The position numbers and the translations under genes were made by a program. Positions 57,202-64,000 of a stretch of 64,000 nucleotides of DNA are shown piece after piece (the first letter of the stretch is position 1; each line of letters begins with the position of its first letter). The notes beneath the pieces are model-generated. The model was not told the DNA's origin. It worked only from the letters and a program-made list of their open reading frames with translations, and searched no databases. Source of the stretch: Streptomyces sp. Y2F8-2 (GTDB taxonomy: Bacteria; Actinomycetota; Actinomycetes; Streptomycetales; Streptomycetaceae); the NCBI RefSeq assembly GCF_014905555.1, contig NZ_BNGS01000013.1, forward strand, positions 186,001-250,000, written 5' to 3'.

Positions 57202-58785
57202 ATGGTCGGTCGGGATGAACCGGGCCTGGGGCGGCGGGGTTTCGTGGCCGGGGCCGCCGTGGTGGCAGGGGCGGCGCTGACGGGCACAGCGAGCGCCGCG
57301 ACGGCGGACGGTCCGGGGAACAGGGCGACGACGGCCGCCGCGGGGACCGCCGTCGCCTTCACGCACGTCACCGTCATCGACGGATCCGGGGCGCCTCCGG
57401 CCCGGGACATGACGGTCGTCGTCGAAGGGGGACGCATCACGGGGCTGGGGCCGAGCGTGCGGACCGGGCTCCGGCCCGGCGTCCGGAGCGTCGACCTGAC
57501 CGGTAAGTACCTGATCCCTGGGCTGATCGAGGCGCACACCCACAGCGACGGCCCGGACGCGGTCATTCCGTCGCTGTACCCGCTTGCCGGTGTGACCACG
57601 GTGCGCGACATGTGGGGCAAACCCGTCCACCACGAGTGGCGGCGTCGGATCCGGGGCGGGACGCTGTTGGGCCCGAGGTGGCTCATCGGCAGCCCGATCG
57701 TCGACGGGCAGCCTTCGCTGTGGGCCGAGGACGTGGGCGAGCACATCGAGGTGAAGGACGCGGCCGACGCGCGGCGCGCCGTACGCCGGGTCAAGAAGGA
57801 GGGGGCGGACTTCGTCAAGGTGTACTCGCGATTGTCCCGGGAGGCGTACTGGGCCGTCGCGCAGGAGGCCCGGCGGCAGAACATCCCCTTCCTCGGCCAC
57901 TGCCCCGACCTCGTACGGATCACCGAGGCCGCTGACGCGGGTCAGCACACCATCGAGCATCTGCACGCGCTGCTGCTGTCCACCTCGGCGCACGAGGCGG
58001 AGGTCCGGCGCGCTCTGGCAGCCGTCCGCGTGGACGCGAAGGATCCCAGCAGCCTGTCCCGCTACCACAGTTGGTTCCAGCAGGTGCATCCCCTGGAGTG
58101 GAAGGCGGTCCGCGGATACGACCCACGCAAGGCGCACGCCGTCTTCCGTCGGCTGGCGGGGGGCGGCACGGCGGTGGTCCCCACGCTGAGCGTGCACCGC
58201 ACGCTGGAGCTGCCCGACGAGGTTCCGGCACGGGCCGAGGAGTGGAAGTACCTTCCGGCCTGGCAGGTGGAGTCCTGGCCCGGGCTGTTGCAGGCCCTGG
58301 TCGGCGGGCGTACGCCCGGGCAGGCGCGCAGGGTCCGGGCGATCTATGCCCATCGGCAGCGGCTGGTGCGGGAGCTGCACCAGGCGGGTGTGCGACTGCC
58401 TGCGGGCACGGACACCGGGACCGGTTATCTGGTGCCGGGGTTCGCCCTGCACGGTGAACTGGCCCTGCTCGTCGAGGCGGGGCTGACCGAGATGCAGGTT
58501 CTGCGGGCGGCCACGCGCGACGCGGCCCGCACGCTCGGCCTGGACTCGGTCGGCACCGTGGAGAAGGGGAAGGCCGCCGACCTGCTGGTGCTCGACGCCG
58601 ACCCGCTGCGCGACATCCGCAACACGCGGAGGATTCACGGGGTGGTGGTGAACGGCCGCTGGATCGACGGCCCGGAGCGGGAACGGCTGCTGGCCGTCGT
58701 CCAGAAAGCGGCCTCGCAGGCCGAGCCGCCCGAGGAGGACACCGCGGCCGCCGCGCGGGGATGCGGCTGCGGCGGGCATCCGTAG
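57202..58785 (+). CDS. Secreted (Tat-type) amidohydrolase
   Basis: A protein of about 527 residues. A twin-arginine-like signal (GLGRRGFVAGAAVVAGAALT) is followed by an imidazolonepropionase/prolidase-like amidohydrolase. The HxH is in GLIEAHTHSDGPD, a metal-bridging lysine in ADFVKVYSRLS, histidines in FLGHCPDL and HTIEHLHALL, and the aspartate in LPAGTDTGTGYLVPG. The protein ends in GCGCGGHP, an odd cysteine pair. ATG at 57202 after GAGGGGG is preferred. Starts at 57172 and 57154 would lengthen the n-region. It may cleave an amide or peptide from plant or soil material. Confidence 0.85.
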   Translation: MVGRDEPGLGRRGFVAGAAVVAGAALTGTASAATADGPGNRATTAAAGTAVAFTHVTVIDGSGAPPARDMTVVVEGGRITGLGPSVRTGLRPGVRSVDLTGKYLIPGLIEAHTHSDGPDAVIPSLYPLAGVTTVRDMWGKPVHHEWRRRIRGGTLLGPRWLIGSPIVDGQPSLWAEDVGEHIEVKDAADARRAVRRVKKEGADFVKVYSRLSREAYWAVAQEARRQNIPFLGHCPDLVRITEAADAGQHTIEHLHALLLSTSAHEAEVRRALAAVRVDAKDPSSLSRYHSWFQQVHPLEWKAVRGYDPRKAHAVFRRLAGGGTAVVPTLSVHRTLELPDEVPARAEEWKYLPAWQVESWPGLLQALVGGRTPGQARRVRAIYAHRQRLVRELHQAGVRLPAGTDTGTGYLVPGFALHGELALLVEAGLTEMQVLRAATRDAARTLGLDSVGTVEKGKAADLLVLDADPLRDIRNTRRIHGVVVNGRWIDGPERERLLAVVQKAASQAEPPEEDTAAAARGCGCGGHP

Positions 58786-58834
58786 CGGGTGCCGGCCGGG
58801 GGCGTCCACGGCTGCGGACACCACCGGCCCCGGG

Positions 58835-60136
58835 TCAGGCCTGGTCCCGCGCCAGCGCCAGCAGGCGGTCCAGGACGCGCGGGCCGCCCGCACGGACACC
58901 GTCGTGTTCGAACTCGTCCGTCACCCAGGTGCGCAGGCCGCGGATCGCCCGGGCGGTGTCCAGCGCGTGGGCGGTGTCGACGTACATGTCGTCGTGGTAG
59001 ATCGCCGCGGCCACCGGCACCTCGTTGGCGGCGAGGCGGGCGCGGTCGTACAGCGGTGTCCAGTCGGTGCGCTCGGCGAGCAGGTGGGCGGTGTCGCGCA
59101 GCGGGCGCAGCGCCGGGTCGGTGTCGAACATCCACGGGTGCACGGACTCCCCCGTGAACAGCACCGGCCCGTCGCCCGTGAGCGCCTTCGCCGCGTCGAA
59201 CTGCGGGAACTCGGCCCGCACGCGCTCCGCCGACCACGCGGTGGGGCGCTCGTCCTGGCCGTAGATCGCCTCGTGGACCAGCGCGTACAGGGGGTGGCCC
59301 GCGAACGACAGCAGGTGGTGGACCTCCTCCTGGAAGGCGTCGGAGAGCTCGAGGCCCTGCGGGGTGCGGACGAAGGCGTCCTCGAGGAGGAAGTGCAGGC
59401 GGTGGCTGCCCTCGCTGCCGCCGAGCAGGATGCCGAGGGACTGGAACGCCTCCACGGTGAGCCGGTAGCCGCCGTTCAGGACCGGCTCGTGTCGCAGCAG
59501 GTACTCGGCGATGCGGCGGACGCGCTCGACGTCCTGCGGGTAGCGGGCGTAGTGGGCGGCGACCTTGCGTTCGATGCGCGGATAGGCGGCCCGGTAGACG
59601 TCGTCGGCGTGCGCGTCGAGGGAGGGCAGGCCGCCGGTGATCAGTGCGGCGCGCAGGCCTTCGGGGGCCGTCGACAGGTAGGCGACGGTGCAGAAGCCGC
59701 CGAAGCTCTGCCCGAGGACCGTCCAGGGGGCGCCGCCGGTGACCTGGGGGCGGATCGCCTCGCAGTCGCGGACGATGGAGTCGGCGCGGAAGCGGGTGAG
59801 GTAGTCGGCCTGTGCGCGGGGGCCGCCGCGCAGCGGGAGGGTCTGCCGGCCCGCGGGCGTGGAGGCGCCGGTGCCGCGCTGGTCGAGCAGCAGGACGCGG
59901 AACTCCTCAAGGGCGCGGCCGAGCCAGGCCTGCTTGCCGATGAAGCGGTGCGCGCCGAAGCCGGGTCCGCCCTGGAGGTAGAGCAGCCAGGGCAGGTCGT
60001 CGTCCGCCTTGTCGCTCGCCACCACCTCCCGCGCGTACAGCTCGATGGTCTCGCCGTCGGGGTCGTCGTGGTCCAGGGGCACGGTGAAGCGGCGGTCGGT
60101 GAGGACGATGCCGGGTTGGCGGTAGCTGTGGGTCAA
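58835..60136 (-). CDS. Alpha/beta hydrolase, proline iminopeptidase-like (S33)
   Basis: A 433-residue cytosolic protein. It has LLYLQGGPGFGAHRFIGKQA (HGGPG-like oxyanion loop), LLLDQRGTGASTP, and the nucleophile elbow in VLGQSFGGFCTVAYLSTAPE. The helical cap and the C-terminal histidine region (TDEFEHDGVRAG) fit the S33 family, which removes N-terminal proline from peptides. TTG at 60136, five bases after GGGGAG, gives the usual family N-terminus THSYRQPG. An in-frame start at 60187 would add a 17-residue tail unlike the family. Confidence 0.85.
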   Translation of the reverse strand: MTHSYRQPGIVLTDRRFTVPLDHDDPDGETIELYAREVVASDKADDDLPWLLYLQGGPGFGAHRFIGKQAWLGRALEEFRVLLLDQRGTGASTPAGRQTLPLRGGPRAQADYLTRFRADSIVRDCEAIRPQVTGGAPWTVLGQSFGGFCTVAYLSTAPEGLRAALITGGLPSLDAHADDVYRAAYPRIERKVAAHYARYPQDVERVRRIAEYLLRHEPVLNGGYRLTVEAFQSLGILLGGSEGSHRLHFLLEDAFVRTPQGLELSDAFQEEVHHLLSFAGHPLYALVHEAIYGQDERPTAWSAERVRAEFPQFDAAKALTGDGPVLFTGESVHPWMFDTDPALRPLRDTAHLLAERTDWTPLYDRARLAANEVPVAAAIYHDDMYVDTAHALDTARAIRGLRTWVTDEFEHDGVRAGGPRVLDRLLALARDQA

Positions 60137-60269
60137 GGGGGCTCCCCGGGACGGACGAATTCCAGGCCGCGTCCCAGTCCAGCACATGGTCGCGGGGCGT
60201 GGGCGCCCGGGATCAAGAAATCCGTACCGACCGGTCGTTCAGCCGGTTTCCCGGGGCACCCGGTGCCGG

Positions 60270-61298
60270 TCAGCGCGCGGACAGGCTGGAGTTGCGCACC
60301 ACCAGCTCAGGCTGGAGTACGACCCGCCGGTGTTCGTGCGGGCGAGTGGTCGATTCGGCCGCCTCGGTCTCCTCCAGGAGGAGTTCGGCGGCGAGGGCGC
60401 CCATGGTGACGGCGGGCTGCCGTACGGAGGTGAGCGGCACCGCGGCGGCAGCGGCGAACTCGATGTCGTCGTAGCCGACGATCGCGAGGTCGTCGGGGAC
60501 GCTGACGCCGGCTGCGAACATGGCCTGCAGGACACCGAGGGCGAGCAGGTCGTTGGCGCAGAAGACGGCGGTCGGGCGGTCGGCGAGCCCGAGGAGCCGG
60601 GCACCGGCGTCCCGGCCCGCGGCGACGTCGAGCCGCTCGGTCGGCAGTTCCCGCAGCGCCTCGGGGCCCAGCCCGGCCTCGGCCAGCGCGTTCAGGGCGC
60701 CGGTGCGGCGGTCCCTGACCTGGTTGAGGCCGGGCGGCCCGCTGACGTAGGCGATGAAGCGGTGCCCGGCGTCCACGAGGTGCCGCACGGCCAGGGCGCC
60801 GCCCGCCACGTCGTCGACCGACACCGAGCACTCGGTGGTGCCCTCGGCGACCCGGTCCACGAGCACGAACGGGATGCCGTGGCGACGGAACGTCTCGATG
60901 TTGCGTCCGGTCGCGTCGGCGGGGGTGAGCAGCACGCCGCGTACGCGTTGCTCGGCGAAGAGCCCCAGGTACTCGGCCTCCTCGGCGGCGCTCTGCGCGC
61001 TGTTGCAGACCATCACGCCGAGCCCGGCGTCCCGGGCGGCCCGTTCGGCGCCACGGGCCACGTCCACGAAGAACGGGTTGCCCATGTCGAGGACGAGCAG
61101 GCCCATGATCCGGCTGCGCCCGGCCCGCAGCTGCCGCGCCGACTCGCTGCGGACGTAGCCGAGCCGGTCTATCACGGACAGCACGCGGGCGCGCGTCTCG
61201 GAGGCGACGGACTCGGGACGGTTGATGACGTTCGAGACCGTGCCCACAGACACTCCGGCGGCGCGGGCGACGTCCTTGATACCCACCGACTGGGCCAT
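60270..61298 (-). CDS. LacI-family transcriptional regulator
   Basis: A 342-residue LacI/GalR repressor. The DNA-binding head is at residues 5-50 (IKDVARAAGVSVGTVSNVIN and the hinge ARQLRAGRS), followed by the periplasmic-binding-protein-like sensor with LLVLDMGNPFFVDVARGAER and ANDLLALGVLQAMFAAGVSV. It follows the beta-propeller and rhamnose genes on the same strand. By position it is the likely repressor of the rhamnose and perhaps the propeller genes, released by rhamnose or a derived sugar. Confidence 0.92.
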   Translation of the reverse strand: MAQSVGIKDVARAAGVSVGTVSNVINRPESVASETRARVLSVIDRLGYVRSESARQLRAGRSRIMGLLVLDMGNPFFVDVARGAERAARDAGLGVMVCNSAQSAAEEAEYLGLFAEQRVRGVLLTPADATGRNIETFRRHGIPFVLVDRVAEGTTECSVSVDDVAGGALAVRHLVDAGHRFIAYVSGPPGLNQVRDRRTGALNALAEAGLGPEALRELPTERLDVAAGRDAGARLLGLADRPTAVFCANDLLALGVLQAMFAAGVSVPDDLAIVGYDDIEFAAAAAVPLTSVRQPAVTMGALAAELLLEETEAAESTTRPHEHRRVVLQPELVVRNSSLSAR

Positions 61299-61377
61299 CA
61301 GGCGGGGACCTCCAGGTTGACGAGGGGCGGCGGGGCGGTCTTCACACTATCGTCACCGCCCCGCGCGGCGGATCCGG

Positions 61378-62790
61378 TCACGCGGGCAGGGTGAAGTCGA
61401 CGACGTGGAGCGCCGAGGGTGTCGTACCGCTGGACTTCTCCTGGTACATGAAGGACAGGGTGTTGTCCGTCTTCACCCGCATCTCGTCGATCACGACCTC
61501 GCCGAAGGCGTTCAGGCCGCTGCCGTCGTAGAGCAGCGTCCAGTCCGTGTAGCCGGAGGACTTCGAGGCGCCGGCGATGCGCCCGTAAGGGTAGACGGCG
61601 TAGGCGTTGTCGTACTTGTCGAGGACCAGCTTGGTGCGCTGGCTGGAGTTCAGGGGGACCGGGATCTCGGTCTTCTGCCAGGTGCCGGAGGAGTTCTTGC
61701 GGACGTGGAAGGCGCGGCCGTTCGCGGTGCGGTCGGCGACGTAGTCCGTGGTGCACTGGCCGAAGCGGCCGGGGACGTAGGAGATGATCGCATGCGGCAG
61801 GCCGGCCGAGTCGGTGAACTGGCTCTCCTGGTTCATCAGGGAGTGGTCGGGGTTGAGGGGGTCCACGACGAGCCCCGCGTCCGTGACGGCGACCGTGTCG
61901 GAGGTGCCGGTGGTGGCGACGAGGGCGCCGGCGTCGTTGCGCCAGGAGCGGCCGCGGTCGGTGGAGTAGACGTAGCCGGTGTCGTGGTTGGTGATGCCCC
62001 CGCTGGAGCACATCACGGCGGCGTTCTGCTCGCGCCAGGTGAAGAAGGCGTGCAGGCGGCCGTTCACGTCGTAGTCGATGCCGTGCAGGTACATGTTGCG
62101 GGCGGTGCTGGAGCCGTGCGAGCTGGTGTAGGTGCCGGTCGAGCTGCTCCACTCACCGAGCGCCTTCCAGGACGAACCGTCGTACTCCGCGAGGGCGTTG
62201 CGGCCGTTGCCGGAGATCCCGACGCGGTAGCTCAGTTGCAGCTTGCCCTCGGGGGTGGAGACGAACTGCGGGTAGGTGAACTGCGAGGTGAGGGCGAGTC
62301 CGTCGAGGGACGTCTGGATCGCTCCGAAGACGGACGCGGTCCAGGCCGTGGTGGCGGGGTCGTCCATCAGCCCGGCGACGGACTTCACGTAGAAGTAGCC
62401 GTCGCTGTGCGAGTCCATGGTGAGGTGCAGGCGGCCGTCGATCTTGGAGACGCCCAGGGAGATGACGTTGTGCGAGTCGTCGCTCTTGAGCTGGTGGGAC
62501 AGGGTGACCGTGGACCAGGTGCTCGCCCCGAGCTTGCGCCGGGCGACCACGGCGTTGCGGGTGGAGGTGTACCAGGCGGCGTACTGGTGGCCCTTGTAGG
62601 TGAGCAGGCCGTTCTTCTGGAAGGAGTTGTTGTTGACCAGGCCGTCGTACGACACGAAGTAGATCGCCTGGCTGTCGAGCGTGGTGGTGCCGGTCCTGGT
62701 GACCGAGGGGCCGGGGGTCGCCGCCTGCGCCATCCCGGGAGCCACCACGGCGCTCAGCAGGGCGGTCGCCAGCACGGTGCGTCGTCTCAT
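61378..62790 (-). CDS. Secreted BNR_4 beta-propeller protein, candidate rhamnose-releasing enzyme
   Basis: A 470-residue protein. The signal peptide ends at about AQA (residue 22), followed by a BNR-type propeller. Conserved stretches include YFVSYDGLVNNNSFQKNGLL, SDDSHNVISLGVSKIDGRLH and YLHGIDYDVNGRLHAFFTWR. BNR_4 propellers include polysaccharide lyases and GH145/PL42-like enzymes acting on L-rhamnose-alpha-1,4-glucuronate caps of arabinogalactan. Its place 17 bases upstream of nothing but directly after rhamnose mutarotase, in the same operon, supports a rhamnose-linked substrate. Activity is inference. Confidence 0.8.
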   Translation of the reverse strand: MRRRTVLATALLSAVVAPGMAQAATPGPSVTRTGTTTLDSQAIYFVSYDGLVNNNSFQKNGLLTYKGHQYAAWYTSTRNAVVARRKLGASTWSTVTLSHQLKSDDSHNVISLGVSKIDGRLHLTMDSHSDGYFYVKSVAGLMDDPATTAWTASVFGAIQTSLDGLALTSQFTYPQFVSTPEGKLQLSYRVGISGNGRNALAEYDGSSWKALGEWSSSTGTYTSSHGSSTARNMYLHGIDYDVNGRLHAFFTWREQNAAVMCSSGGITNHDTGYVYSTDRGRSWRNDAGALVATTGTSDTVAVTDAGLVVDPLNPDHSLMNQESQFTDSAGLPHAIISYVPGRFGQCTTDYVADRTANGRAFHVRKNSSGTWQKTEIPVPLNSSQRTKLVLDKYDNAYAVYPYGRIAGASKSSGYTDWTLLYDGSGLNAFGEVVIDEMRVKTDNTLSFMYQEKSSGTTPSALHVVDFTLPA

Positions 62791-62807
62791 GGGTGTGTCT
62801 CCCGGGT

Positions 62808-63128
62808 TCAGGCGAGGTGGAACACTTCGGTGAGGGGTTTCATGGCCTCGTCGGGCCGGACGCCGTCCAGCGACTCGAAGAACGGCGCCATCTCGGCCTG
62901 CCAGCGGGCGTTGACCTCGGTGGCCTCCATGCCGGCCAGGGCGGCTTCGAAGTCCTCGGTCTCCAGGTAGCCGACGAGCAGGCCGTCGTCCCTCAGGAAG
63001 AGGGAGTAGTTGTGCCAGCCGGTGGCCGAGAGCGCTTGGAGCATCTCCGGCCACACGGCGGCGTGGCGTTCGCGGTACTCGGCGATCCGGTCCTCACGGA
63101 CCTTGAGCAGGAAACAGACGCGCTGCAT
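62808..63128 (-). CDS. rhaM: L-rhamnose mutarotase
   Basis: A 106-residue protein of the RhaM/YiiL family. It has QRVCFLLKVREDRIAEYRER, the catalytic histidine in RHAAVWPEMLQAL, GWHNYSLFLRDDGLLVGYLE, and the C-terminal MAPFFESL. It interconverts alpha- and beta-L-rhamnose. It lies 18 bases after the transporter binding-protein stop and 17 bases before the BNR_4 gene, so all three are one operon. Confidence 0.94.
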   Translation of the reverse strand: MQRVCFLLKVREDRIAEYRERHAAVWPEMLQALSATGWHNYSLFLRDDGLLVGYLETEDFEAALAGMEATEVNARWQAEMAPFFESLDGVRPDEAMKPLTEVFHLA

Positions 63129-63146
63129 GAAGTACCGCTCCCGATG

Positions 63147-64000
63147 TCAGAAGTCGAACTGGTCGATGTTCTTGCTGTCGAACACGGTCGGCTTGCCGAG
63201 GTTGATCACGCCGTCCTTGCCGATGGTGTACGTGGTGTCGCCGGCCTTGAAGGTCTCGCCCTCCTTTCCGGTGATCTGCCCGGACACCAGGGCGACCGCG
63301 GCGCGCGCGGCCAGGTCGCCGAGCTTGGCCGGGTCCCACAGCTCGAACGCCTCGACGGTGCCGTTCTTGACGTACTGGCGCATGTCGTTCGGGGTGCCGA
63401 GGCCGGTCAGCTTGACCTTGCCCTTGTACTTGGACCCCGACAGGTACTGGGCGGCCGCCTTGATCCCGACGGTGGTCGGGGAGATGATCCCCTTCAGGTT
63501 CGGGTACTGCTGGAGCAGGCCCTGGGTCTGCTGGAAGGACTGCTGGGCGTCGTCGTTGCCGTAGGCGATCTTGACGAGCTTGACGTCCTTGTACTTGGGG
63601 TCCTTCAGCTCGTCCTTCATGTAGCCGATCCAGGTGTTCTGGTTCGTCGCGGTCTGCGCGGCGGACAGGATCGCGATCTCGCCCTTGTAGCCGATCTGCT
63701 GGGCGAGCAGCTGCACCTCGGTGCGGCCCAGGTCCTCGGCGGAGGCCTGCGAGACGAAGGCGTTGCGGCAGTCGGGCTTGGTGTCGGAGTCGTAGGTGAC
63801 GACCTTGATGCCGTTGCTCATGGCCTGCTTGAGCGCGGTGCACAGGGCGCCCGGGTCCTGCGCGGACACGGCCATCGCGTTGACCTGCTGCTGGGTGAGC
63901 GTGTTGACGTAGGAAACCTGGCCGCTGGTGTCGGTGGCGCTGGACGGGCCGACCTCCTTGTACTTCGAGCCCAGTTCCTCCAGGGCCTTCTTGCCGCCGT
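63147..64000 (-). CDS. rhaS: Rhamnose-type ABC transporter substrate-binding protein, C-terminal part
   Basis: The frame is open from base 64000 to a stop at 63147, giving the last 284 residues. It has the periplasmic-binding fold of the sugar type-1 family: VSAQDPGALCTALKQAMSNG, VVTYDSDTKPDCRNAFVSQA, GLLQQYPNLKGIISPTTVGI. The end segment FKAGDTTYTIGKDGVINLGK matches RhaS-type rhamnose-binding proteins. The signal and lipobox lie outside the window. It should be a lipoprotein of an ABC importer whose permease and ATPase genes are probably just upstream. Neighbouring RhaM supports rhamnose as ligand. Confidence 0.88.
   Translation of the reverse strand, partial: GGKKALEELGSKYKEVGPSSATDTSGQVSYVNTLTQQQVNAMAVSAQDPGALCTALKQAMSNGIKVVTYDSDTKPDCRNAFVSQASAEDLGRTEVQLLAQQIGYKGEIAILSAAQTATNQNTWIGYMKDELKDPKYKDVKLVKIAYGNDDAQQSFQQTQGLLQQYPNLKGIISPTTVGIKAAAQYLSGSKYKGKVKLTGLGTPNDMRQYVKNGTVEAFELWDPAKLGDLAARAAVALVSGQITGKEGETFKAGDTTYTIGKDGVINLGKPTVFDSKNIDQFDF

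Overview
The window is high-GC DNA with short intergenic gaps, frequent GTG starts, 4-bp ATGA/GTGA start-stop overlaps, several leaderless promoters, and families typical of Streptomyces (DUF4235, DUF5999, deazaflavin-dependent nitroreductase, PP2C/HATPase regulators). It reads as a Streptomyces chromosome segment. I saw no tRNA, rRNA, insertion sequence, phage gene or CRISPR array. Both ends cut through genes: a sigma-like protein on the left and a sugar-binding protein on the right, both on the minus strand.

Left part (1-24.9 kb): regulated metabolic modules. These are an AraC/PhyH divergent pair; an FMN-reductase/flavoprotein pair divergent from an ECF41-type sigma factor with its own candidate promoter; a P450-ferredoxin operon; a PAS-GAF-PP2C-HATPase signalling protein; a cation diffusion facilitator; an MmyB-type regulator facing a cupin/carboxymuconolactone decarboxylase/SDR operon; a TetR divergent from an APC permease and amidohydrolase; and a MarR divergent from an aldehyde/alcohol dehydrogenase operon with two palindromic operators over the shared promoters.

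Middle (25-48.3 kb): more housekeeping and envelope functions. They include a STAS protein, a secreted DUF1996 protein with a LAETG sortase signal, a six-gene reduced Mrp-type antiporter operon, PHP and HAD hydrolases, and a structured RNA with a strong terminator that fits 6S RNA. The RNA is followed by an SDR gene behind a MerR-type 19-bp-spaced promoter. Next come a fused P450-reductase (CYP102 type), a PAS/LuxR-type regulator carrying a TTA codon, a FUSC-type exporter, and a DUF2470 gene with an iron box over its promoter.

Right part (48.3-64 kb): a plant-polysaccharide locus. Four consecutive minus-strand genes encode secreted GH127, GH62, GH27 and GH43 enzymes, each with a ricin-type (CBM13-like) lectin module. 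They are separated by strong hairpins. Farther right are a secreted amidohydrolase, a prolyl-aminopeptidase-like hydrolase, a LacI regulator, a secreted BNR_4 beta-propeller protein, L-rhamnose mutarotase and a rhamnose-type ABC binding protein. Taken together, the enzymes suggest attack on arabinose-, galactose- and rhamnose-decorated material such as arabinogalactan, with uptake of the released rhamnose.
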